Notes under the pieces: generated by a model
The model's input: only the letters and a program-made list of their open reading frames with translations
Told to the model about the DNA's origin: nothing
Databases searched by the model: none
Part shown: positions 1-5,021 of the stretch, piece after piece
How positions within the stretch are numbered: position 1 is the stretch's first letter
Layout: the number at the start of each line of letters is the position of its first letter
Source: Methanobacteriaceae archaeon UBA349
GTDB lineage: Archaea; Methanobacteriota; Methanobacteria; Methanobacteriales; Methanobacteriaceae
DNA: 5,021 bases
Direction of reading: 5' to 3'
Assembly (NCBI GenBank): GCA_002509745.1
Contig: DAWK01000139.1
Location: 1 to 5,021 of the forward strand
Program-made: the position numbers and the translations under genes

Positions 1-162
1 GTTAAACCATCTAAAATTCACACTTTAGTCCCTGCTTTATTAATAGTTGAATCAATTACGTCTTATTTTGGATGTGAAAAAATACAAATTAGTGAATTTA
101 GTGTTAGAGAAGGCTATTTATTAAAAAAAGTGTTAAATAGGTGCCAAAATGTCCAAGAATGA
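1..162 (+). CDS. ppx: C-terminal end of a Ppx/GppA-family phosphatase (probable exopolyphosphatase), partial
   Basis: Frame 1 is open from the left edge to TGA at 160-162, giving the last 53 residues of a protein that starts outside the window. The fragment contains a hydrophobic helix (TLVPALLIVESI) followed by KIQISEF and VREGYLL. This matches the end of the Ppx/GppA core, where a strand leads into a conserved 'glReG' turn. Members of this family release orthophosphate from the ends of polyphosphate chains or hydrolyse pppGpp. The catalytic N-terminal lobe is not visible, so the activity cannot be checked from residues. The stop lies 14 bases inside the following polyphosphate kinase gene, and this pairing is the main reason to favour exopolyphosphatase over a GppA-type role. 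The fragment is short, so the family call is moderate on sequence alone and better with context. Confidence 0.65.
   Translation, partial: VKPSKIHTLVPALLIVESITSYFGCEKIQISEFSVREGYLLKKVLNRCQNVQE
139..143 (+). promoter_or_regulatory. Ribosome-binding site for ppk, inside the upstream gene
   Basis: AGGTG lies five bases before the ATG at 149 and is complementary to the CACCU core at the 3' end of archaeal and bacterial 16S rRNA. It sits within the coding sequence of the upstream phosphatase, so ribosomes finishing that gene could re-initiate here. It supports 149 as the true ppk start. Confidence 0.6.
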
Positions 163-2275
163 TTATAGTTTTACCCAAAACCGTGAATTATCTTGGTTAA
201 GATTTAATGATCGGGTTTTAGAAGAAGCAGAGGATGGTTCTGTCCCTTTATTAGAACGTTTAAAATACGTGTCAATTTTTACCAGTAATTTAGATGAATT
301 TTATATGGTAAGATGCGGAAGTTTATATGATTTATCACTTATTAATGAGGATTATGTAGATAATAAAACTGGTTTAAGTGCGCAAGATCAATTAAATGCC
401 ATCTTTGATAGGACTAAATTCCTAAATAAACGTAGAGATAATGTATTTAAATCTGTCCATTCTCTTTTAAAAGAGCAAGGTATTCAGGATTTAGATTTTA
501 ATGATTTGACTAAAAATGAAACTAAATTTATTAATAAATATTTCTTTAATTACATTTTTCCAGTTTTATCTCCCCAAATTATTGATATCCACCATCCTTT
601 TCCCCATTTATTAAACAAATCCCTGAATGTTATGTTAACAATAAAGGATAAGGGCAAAATATTATATGGACTTATTCCAATCCCTTCCTCTTTAACCAGG
701 GTAATTTATTTTCCAAATGATGAAATGAGGTTCATTCTATTAGAAAAAGTAATATACGAGTATGTTAATGAAATCTTTTCAAATTATAACGTAGAATTTA
801 AAACTGTAGTTTCAGTTACTAGAAATGCTGATATTACTTTATCTAATTCTCAAATTGATGAAGATGAAGATTATAGAGGCTATATGAAAAAAATTTTAAA
901 GAAAAGAACTCGTTTAGCACCAATCAGATTAGAATTCTATAAATATTCTGACCCGGCACTGACAAAATTTCTATGTGATCAGTTAAATATTGAAAAAAAT
1001 CAAGTACAAATCTCTAATACTCCGTTAGATATGAGTTATGTGTTTAATTTATATGAGCATATTGAAAAAATAAATGAATTAATTTTCCATAAATTATCCT
1101 TTAATCCATATTATCCTAAAATACCAAAAACTGTTAAAGAAGGAAAAATTATTTCTAAGTTAAAAAGGAAGGATATTTTACTTTTCTATCCCTATGAGTC
1201 TATAGAACCTTTTTTAAGTTTATTAAAAGAGGCAGCTAATGATGAAAATGTAATATCCATTCAAATTACTATTTATAGATTAGCCAGATCTTCCTCAGTA
1301 ATAAAATATTTATTAGAAGCCTGTGAAAATGGAAAAGATGTAACTGTTTTAATTGAACTTAGAGCCAGATTTGATGAAGAAAGAAATATTCACTATGCAG
1401 GTTTATTAGAAGAAGCAGGTTGTAGGGTTTTATATGGTTTTGAAGAGTATAAGGTGCATTCCAAAGTTTGTTTAATTACTCGAAAAGAGAGAAATAAAAT
1501 TCAATATATTACTCAATTAGGAACTGGTAATTATAATGAAAAAACTTGTAAATTATACACTGATTTAAGTTTTATTACTAGCAACCAGGCCATTGGTGAA
1601 GATGCAATGTTATTCTTTAAAAACATGGCAATTTCTAATTTAAATGGCAAGTATAAAAAGTTATTAGTTGCGCCTTTTGGATTAAAACCTAAATTAATCG
1701 AAAAAATCGATATGGAAATTGAACGGGCCAATAATAATCGCCCAGCTAATATTATCATGAAAATGAATTCTTTAACGGATATAGAATTGATTGAAATGTT
1801 AAGTAAAGCTTCCCGTGCTGGTGTAAAAATTAAATTAATAGTTAGAGGTATTTGTTGTTTAGTTCCCGGCTTACCCGGTAAGACTGAAAATATTGAAGTC
1901 ATTAGTATTGTAGGTAGGTTCTTAGAACATGCCCGGATTTATTGTTTTGGTACTGGAGAAGATGTTTCCATATATTTATCCAGTGGCGATTTAATGACGA
2001 GAAATACTGAAAAAAGAGTTGAAATTGCTTTTCCTATTGAAAATCCAATCTTACAGAAAAAAATTATCCATATATTAAATATTATGCTCAATGACAATGT
2101 TAAAGCTAGGAAAATAAATGATATGGGAGAATATGAGAAAGCAATTCGAAGTATTGATTTAATTGATTCTCAAAATTATTTTATGGATGACGATTTCTCA
2201 GTAAATGAAGAAGAAGAAATTGAAAAAGAATCATTTTTCTCTAAACTAAAACATTTATTTAAAAAAATAGATTGA
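149..2275 (+). CDS. ppk: Polyphosphate kinase 1 (PPK1)
   Basis: A complete 708-residue PPK1, the usual length for the family. It reversibly transfers the terminal phosphate of ATP to a growing polyphosphate chain through a phosphohistidine intermediate. The N-terminal domain opens with NRELSWLRFNDRVLEEA (about residues 11-27) and TSNLDEFYMVR (45-55). A head domain follows to about 320, then the two phospholipase-D-like C1 and C2 domains. Known E. coli catalytic positions recur with a constant offset of two: Asn47, Arg377 (ITIYRLA), Arg407 (RARFDEERNI), His437 in KVHSK as the phosphorylated histidine, Tyr470 (GTGNYNEKTCKLYTD), Arg566 (VRGIC) and His594 (FLEHARIY). The enzyme is therefore very likely active. 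The last 30 residues, past the conserved core, form an acidic run (NEEEEIEKE) and then a Lys/Phe-rich end. Leucine is encoded almost only by TTA. The gene overlaps the upstream phosphatase by 14 bases and is probably cotranscribed with it. Confidence 0.97.
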   Translation: MSKNDYSFTQNRELSWLRFNDRVLEEAEDGSVPLLERLKYVSIFTSNLDEFYMVRCGSLYDLSLINEDYVDNKTGLSAQDQLNAIFDRTKFLNKRRDNVFKSVHSLLKEQGIQDLDFNDLTKNETKFINKYFFNYIFPVLSPQIIDIHHPFPHLLNKSLNVMLTIKDKGKILYGLIPIPSSLTRVIYFPNDEMRFILLEKVIYEYVNEIFSNYNVEFKTVVSVTRNADITLSNSQIDEDEDYRGYMKKILKKRTRLAPIRLEFYKYSDPALTKFLCDQLNIEKNQVQISNTPLDMSYVFNLYEHIEKINELIFHKLSFNPYYPKIPKTVKEGKIISKLKRKDILLFYPYESIEPFLSLLKEAANDENVISIQITIYRLARSSSVIKYLLEACENGKDVTVLIELRARFDEERNIHYAGLLEEAGCRVLYGFEEYKVHSKVCLITRKERNKIQYITQLGTGNYNEKTCKLYTDLSFITSNQAIGEDAMLFFKNMAISNLNGKYKKLLVAPFGLKPKLIEKIDMEIERANNNRPANIIMKMNSLTDIELIEMLSKASRAGVKIKLIVRGICCLVPGLPGKTENIEVISIVGRFLEHARIYCFGTGEDVSIYLSSGDLMTRNTEKRVEIAFPIENPILQKKIIHILNIMLNDNVKARKINDMGEYEKAIRSIDLIDSQNYFMDDDFSVNEEEEIEKESFFSKLKHLFKKID

Positions 2276-2283
2276 TAATTCAC

Positions 2284-2310
2284 TTTTTTATTTTAATGAT
2301 TTATTTTTTT
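2284..2310 (+). terminator. T-rich presumed transcription terminator of the ppx-ppk operon
   Basis: Eight bases after the ppk stop come runs of six, four and seven T on the + strand (2284-2289, 2291-2294, 2304-2310). Archaeal RNA polymerase commonly stops at oligo-T tracts without a hairpin, and no GC-rich stem is seen here. The position fits the end of the ppk transcript. In such AT-rich DNA, T runs also occur by chance. Confidence 0.5.
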
Positions 2311-2342
2311 AACAGATTCAATTATTTCTAAGTTTAATTTAG

Positions 2343-2410
2343 CTTAAAATTCCGATATTTTATTACTAGAACCATATATTAACAAAATATAGTTTTTATG
2401 GAATTTTAAG
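2343..2410. repeat. Inverted repeat with 11-base perfect arms and a nested stem
   Basis: CTTAAAATTCC (2343-2353) is the exact reverse complement of GGAATTTTAAG (2400-2410). Inside it, ATATTTT (2355-2361) pairs with AAAATAT (2384-2390), leaving a 22-base loop and an asymmetric internal bulge (one base against nine). A G-T wobble and two A-T pairs can extend the outer stem. It could be an RNA hairpin downstream of ppk, a 68-base miniature element with terminal inverted repeats, or a protein site. There is no obvious target duplication. Eleven perfect pairs including two adjacent G-C pairs is more than expected for random AT-rich sequence at this spacing. Confidence 0.6.
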
Positions 2411-2415
2411 TTATA

Positions 2416-2426
2416 TTTACGATTTA
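2416..2426 (+). repeat. Direct repeat TTTACGATTTA, copy 1
   Basis: An exact 11-base word that recurs at 2753-2763. It lies six bases after the right arm of the first inverted repeat. ACTTGG follows this copy, and the same ACTTGG occurs just before the second copy. No function is known to me. Confidence 0.5.
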
Positions 2427-2752
2427 CTTGGCAATGACCGATTAAATAAAAATAAACTGTTAATTTTTTTATCCATATAATATTAGTTCTTTTTGCTAGT
2501 CAATATAGAAAAAAACTTAATTGGTTAAGCATTATTTCATTAAAAACAGTAAATAACCCAATTACTAAAATAAAGATCAAAATCAAAGGATTGGAAAAGA
2601 ATATATTTAAATTAGATAGTTATTGATAATTGAATTGTTATTCCAAAAGATATCAATCTTAAAAAGACACCATTTCCGCACTTGAGTTAGTTATTTGAAT
2701 AAGAAAGCGAATTAACAGGAGAATAGAACTTTAACTATAACTTGGAACACAG

Positions 2753-2763
2753 TTTACGATTTA
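2753..2763 (+). repeat. Direct repeat TTTACGATTTA, copy 2
   Basis: Second exact copy of the 11-base word found at 2416-2426, 337 bases away, and 25 bases before the left arm of the second inverted repeat. The pair therefore lies just inside the two inverted repeats, a layout that could mark the edges of a decayed insertion. Coincidence is possible in DNA of this composition. Confidence 0.5.
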
Positions 2764-2788
2764 TTTCAATAAGCAAAATACGAAAAAA

Positions 2789-2828
2789 GAATTTTAATTT
2801 CGCTATTAAGCATTTTTCATTAAAATTC
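2789..2828. repeat. Inverted repeat with 10-base perfect arms, sharing its arm sequence with the repeat at 2343
   Basis: GAATTTTAAT (2789-2798) is the exact reverse complement of ATTAAAATTC (2819-2828), with a 20-base loop. The nine-base core GAATTTTAA/TTAAAATTC is the same as in the arms at 2343-2410, but the order of the two arms is reversed. The stem is all A-T except one G-C pair, so it would be weak as an RNA hairpin. A DNA-level role (protein site or element end) is equally plausible. Confidence 0.55.
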
Positions 2829-2855
2829 AATCTAATGAATCAACTCTAAAGATAA

Positions 2856-2906
2856 ATTAATCCAAGATACCATATTTAATATGGATTAATATGTAAACCA
2901 TATTTA
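2856..2906. promoter_or_regulatory. Palindrome cluster, candidate operator for the MFS transporter gene
   Basis: A perfect 15-base palindrome lies at 2870-2884 (CCATATT, one central T, AATATGG). A third half-site, CCATATT, follows at 2898-2904 and extends to CCATATTTA, the same nine bases that begin the palindrome, 28 bases further on. A second inverted repeat overlaps it: ATTAATCCA (2856-2864) and TGGATTAAT (2882-2890). The cluster ends 20 bases before the transporter start and overlaps the only TATA-like sequences there. This is the usual place for a repressor site on an archaeal promoter, and drug-type efflux genes are often controlled by MarR-, TetR- or PadR-like repressors. No regulator gene is visible in the window. 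Confidence 0.5.
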
Positions 2907-2910
2907 TTAA
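2898..2910 (+). promoter_or_regulatory. Possible TATA box region of the MFS gene
   Basis: CCATATTTATTAA, preceded by a purine-containing GTAAA that could act as a BRE, is the last TATA-like element before the start at 2926. If it is used, transcription would begin at or very near the ATG, giving an almost leaderless message. That fits the weak ribosome site (only CAGG about eight bases before ATG). The alternative TATA lies inside the palindrome at 2871-2880 and would give a leader of roughly 25 bases. Confidence 0.35.
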
Positions 2911-2925
2911 TCGCAGGCAAATTAA

Positions 2926-4359
2926 ATGAGAAATAAAAAAACCGTTGAAAAACATCGAAGATTATTCATATTACTGCCCCTGGTTATGGGTGTTTTTTTA
3001 TGGTCATTGAGTGCAGGCATTATTAACATTTCATTGCCTACCATTTCCCAGTATCTAGATATAAGTACCAACATGGTCGCATGGGTTGTTATCATTCATT
3101 TGGTTATCCTCACCAGCTTTCTACTTATTTTTGGAAGAGTGGGGGATTTTATTGGTTACAAAAAGATATTCATAATGGGACTGTTTATTTTTGCCGCCGG
3201 TGCGTACCTATGTGCAGTTTCACTGAACTTTTATCATTTACTATTATTCCGCATCATACAAGGCATTGGATCCTCAATGTTGCTTTCAGTGATTCCAGCG
3301 ATGGTAACTCTTAGTTTCAGTCCTGAAAATCGAGGGAAAGCATTTGGGTATATTTCATTGGCCACCACCATTGGATTATCCTTGGGATATGGTTTAGGAG
3401 GATTTATAGATACATACGCAAATTGGAGATGGATATTCATTGTGAACATTCCATTAGCCATTTTAACCATTTATTTAGCCAATAAATATATACCTGTAAG
3501 GCAAAAACTTAAAAAACCATCCAGTTTCGATTTTATCGGTTCCATTCTAGCCTTATTAACTATCATTTCATTCCTACTTTTGATTCAAGTAACACGGGAC
3601 ATAAATAACCTACCCCAATGGTTCCCTCTGGGATTGATCCTGGTGACTATGCTGGGAGTTTGCTTTGTTATCTGGGAATGGAAACACGAATCTCCTCTAT
3701 TTGATTTACAGGTTCTTAGGAACGTTTATCTAACCACCGCATTGTTAGCCACTTTCCTGGCCAATCTAGTTTTAACTGGAACCATCTTTTTAGTTCCATT
3801 TTATCTGGAATTAATCCATGGTTACAGTGCTGACTTTGCAGGGATGATAATACTCATACCTTCTTTGCTGATTCTGGTTACAGGACCACTATCCGGCTAT
3901 CTATCAGACCGCATTGGATCAAAACCTGTGGCAATTTTTTCCGCGCTTGCACTCATCATTTCTACACTAATCTTCACCATAATGGATCTGACGGTTGGAA
4001 TTTTATTCATTTTCATCGCCCTGGCCATACGATCCTTATGTGAAGGCATGTTCGGACCCGCCAACAACAAAATGGTCATGAGCCACAGTTCTTCTGAAAA
4101 AACAGGGGCCATTTCCAGCTTAATGAATACTGCACGATATCTGGGCCTGGTAATGGGTATGGTTGTTTTTCAGGGAATATTCGACAGCGTAATCAGTGCC
4201 CAGTCAAAACAGATGGACATCATGCAACCCATAGGTGCTTATCAACTCATAATTCCAAAAAGTGCTCTTTTAACTGGTTTTCAGAGCGCATTCTTCATTG
4301 GGATGTCTATAAGTGTGGTTATCATTATACTATCTTTCCTGTCGAATGAAAAAAACTAA
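2926..4359 (+). CDS. MFS transporter, DHA2 (EmrB/QacA-like) 14-helix type, probable multidrug or metabolite exporter
   Basis: A 477-residue inner-membrane protein with about 14 hydrophobic segments, as usual for the DHA2 group of proton-driven antiporters. Family motifs seen: a motif D1-like NISLP in helix 1 (residues 34-38), motif A GRVGDFIGYKK (70-80) between helices 2 and 3, motif B FRIIQGIGSSM (108-118) in helix 4, a motif C-like GLSLGYGLGG (150-159) in helix 5, ANWRWIFIVNIP (165-176) before helix 6, and a second motif A-like GYLSDRIGSKP (324-334). Two positions are unusual: the acidic residue normally in helix 1 (LDxTIVNVALP) is Ser29, and the motif C proline is Tyr154. Export of toxic compounds is the common role, but the substrate cannot be read from sequence. 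Codons are mixed (CTG, CTA, CTT and TTG for leucine), unlike ppk. Expression is probably under the palindrome cluster just upstream. No accessory membrane-fusion gene is adjacent. Confidence 0.9.
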   Translation: MRNKKTVEKHRRLFILLPLVMGVFLWSLSAGIINISLPTISQYLDISTNMVAWVVIIHLVILTSFLLIFGRVGDFIGYKKIFIMGLFIFAAGAYLCAVSLNFYHLLLFRIIQGIGSSMLLSVIPAMVTLSFSPENRGKAFGYISLATTIGLSLGYGLGGFIDTYANWRWIFIVNIPLAILTIYLANKYIPVRQKLKKPSSFDFIGSILALLTIISFLLLIQVTRDINNLPQWFPLGLILVTMLGVCFVIWEWKHESPLFDLQVLRNVYLTTALLATFLANLVLTGTIFLVPFYLELIHGYSADFAGMIILIPSLLILVTGPLSGYLSDRIGSKPVAIFSALALIISTLIFTIMDLTVGILFIFIALAIRSLCEGMFGPANNKMVMSHSSSEKTGAISSLMNTARYLGLVMGMVVFQGIFDSVISAQSKQMDIMQPIGAYQLIIPKSALLTGFQSAFFIGMSISVVIIILSFLSNEKN

Positions 4360-4364
4360 CACCC

Positions 4365-4412
4365 GAACAATGTTCTATGATCATTAAACTAATTTATCAT
4401 GATTTGTTTAAT
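4365..4412. repeat. Cluster of short palindromes after the MFS gene
   Basis: GAACAATGTTC (4365-4375) is a perfect 11-base palindrome around a central A. ATGATCAT (4377-4384) and ATCATGAT (4396-4403) are perfect 8-base palindromes and form the ends of an imperfect 27-base dyad. ATTAAAC (4383-4389) pairs with GTTTAAT (4406-4412). It could form the 3' end structure of the transporter mRNA or bind a protein. No long T run follows directly, so it is not a typical terminator. Confidence 0.4.
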
Positions 4413-4420
4413 AAATGCAG

Positions 4421-4465
4421 AAAAATATAACATTTATATTAAAAAAGTTAATATGGGAATATAAA
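4421..4465 (-). terminator. Possible terminator of the substrate-binding protein gene (convergent region)
   Basis: TTTATATT (4433-4440) pairs exactly with AATATAAA (4458-4465) around a 17-base loop. Read on the - strand, this weak hairpin is followed by a T5 run (4421-4425) and preceded by a T7 run (4463-4469). It lies past the stop of the - strand gene. For the + strand transporter, T runs at 4472-4476 and 4498-4503 could serve the same role. All elements are A/T only, so the support is modest. Confidence 0.35.
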
Positions 4466-4501
4466 AAAATATTTTTGTTATTGACATTATAATAATCTTT
4501 T

Positions 4502-5021
4502 TTAAAGATAGTTAAAATCAAATATTTCATCATCAGTTAGATTATTTTGTAAATAACCTAAGGAATGCATGAATTCCGCCAATTTGTTAACATTTTCCTT
4601 AAATTCCGAATCAGGTATACTTGTAAATTTAACCTGGGTTAGTGAGGATGATGCTATGGATTTATTCACACCAAGCTTCTGTGACACTATAATTATAGTT
4701 TCATTTTTATGGGACTGAACATAACTGGTTGCTTGTGAGTGGACTTTCAAAAATTTTCTTAACATTTGAGGATTTTTATCAATAAATTTCTGATTGGCAA
4801 TGACCACACAGCAGGGATGATTTGGCCATATATCACTAGAGTACATTAACAAACTACCATCACCACTCATATAAGATTGTGATACATATGGCTCCCATGC
4901 AATAAACGCATCAACTGAACCTGATTTCAGGCTCTCATCCATTAAAGGTACTTCCACATCGGTGTTGAAGAAGGAATTGGTGGAATAATTGTTTTCATGC
5001 ATTAAATAGATTAATAGAATA
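4502..5021 (-). CDS. ABC transporter substrate-binding protein, NrtA/SsuA/TauA-like, C-terminal part
   Basis: The - strand frame ends in TAA at 4502-4504 and stays open to the right edge. The Met codon at 5000-5002 is therefore probably internal: six more in-frame codons (ILLIYL) precede it without a stop. The 172 visible residues are roughly the C-terminal half of a protein usually near 330 aa. Counting from that Met, the family signature ESLKSGSVDAFIAWEPY spans residues 23-39. Next comes SDIWPNHPCCVVIANQKFIDKNPQMLRKFLKVHSQAT, a strand-helix pattern with the 'hkAh..At' helix of this family, and then a C-terminal helix ending LGYL. Such proteins capture nitrate, bicarbonate, sulfonates, taurine, pyrimidine precursors or similar small molecules outside the cell for an ABC permease. 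The ligand cannot be told here, and the lipid-anchor signal and partner genes lie beyond the window. It converges on the MFS gene, so a shared operon is excluded. Confidence 0.85.
   Translation of the reverse strand, partial: ILLIYLMHENNYSTNSFFNTDVEVPLMDESLKSGSVDAFIAWEPYVSQSYMSGDGSLLMYSSDIWPNHPCCVVIANQKFIDKNPQMLRKFLKVHSQATSYVQSHKNETIIIVSQKLGVNKSIASSSLTQVKFTSIPDSEFKENVNKLAEFMHSLGYLQNNLTDDEIFDFNYL

Larger units (their letters stand above)
2276..2925. other. 650-base AT-rich intergenic region without a recognisable gene
   Basis: Stops are frequent in all frames on both strands, and the few ATG codons on the + strand lead only to very short peptides. I read the stretch in translation for remnants of transposases or other genes and recognised none, and saw no tRNA cloverleaf. 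It does hold a T-rich terminator at its left end, two inverted repeats with a shared arm sequence, an 11-base direct repeat, and a palindrome cluster next to the transporter gene. An unrecognised small RNA is possible but not shown. Confidence 0.7.

Noticed and set aside
1531..1902. 123-codon open frame antisense to ppk
   Set aside because: It lies wholly within the conserved catalytic part of ppk, its translation resembles no family, and it has no visible promoter or ribosome site. The AT-rich ppk codons produce such antisense frames by chance.
2516..2529. Small hairpin CTTAA-TTGG-TTAAG
   Set aside because: Only five nearly all A/T pairs, which is common in this composition and not linked to a T run or a gene boundary.
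2717..2721. AGGAG ribosome-site-like sequence in the intergenic region
   Set aside because: No start codon follows at a usable distance, and all frames close quickly.
2276..2925. CRISPR array, tRNA or transposase remnant in the gap
   Set aside because: Repeats are too few and irregularly spaced for CRISPR, no cloverleaf is seen, and translations show no transposase motifs.
3081..3314. 77-codon + strand frame inside the MFS gene, and - strand frames at 3234-3470 and 3897-4112
   Set aside because: All are out-of-frame or antisense to a clear membrane transporter with continuous family motifs. None has a recognisable product.
4481..4493. Bacterial-looking promoter words TTGACA and TATAAT in the convergent spacer
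   Set aside because: They are separated by a single base instead of about 17, so they cannot act together as -35 and -10 boxes.

Overview
The window looks like chromosomal DNA of an AT-rich archaeon, most plausibly a methanogen of the Methanobacteriales (Methanobrevibacter, Methanosphaera or Methanobacterium type). The basis is the very low GC content, near-exclusive TTA leucine codons in the first large gene, an AGGTG ribosome-binding site fitting the archaeal 16S tail, T-run rather than GC-hairpin ends, and AT-rich intergenic DNA. No rRNA or other taxonomic marker is present, so this assignment is an inference; a low-GC bacterium cannot be fully excluded.

Left part (1-2275): a polyphosphate operon on the + strand. 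The C-terminal end of a Ppx/GppA-type phosphatase (exopolyphosphatase) overlaps by 14 bases a complete polyphosphate kinase 1 gene (ppk, 708 aa), in which every catalytic residue I checked is present. One enzyme makes polyphosphate from ATP and the other is expected to degrade it, and the overlap suggests coupled translation.

Middle (2276-2925): 650 bases with no credible gene. It starts with a T-rich presumed terminator. It contains two separate inverted repeats built from the same nine-base arm (TTAAAATTC/GAATTTTAA), an 11-base direct repeat, and, just before the next gene, a cluster of CCATATT half-sites including a perfect 15-base palindrome that looks like an operator overlapping the promoter.

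Right part (2926-5021): a complete 14-helix major facilitator transporter of the DHA2 (EmrB/QacA-like) type on the + strand. It faces the C-terminal half of an ABC-transporter substrate-binding protein (NrtA/SsuA/TauA-like) on the - strand, which runs off the right edge. The two converge over a 142-base spacer with several small palindromes and A/T tracts. Codon use in these two genes is clearly less AT-biased than in ppk, so the window seems to join two stretches of different compositional history. I did not find a defence system, CRISPR array, transposase or RNA gene. The most interesting material is the structured 650-base gap and the candidate operator before the transporter.
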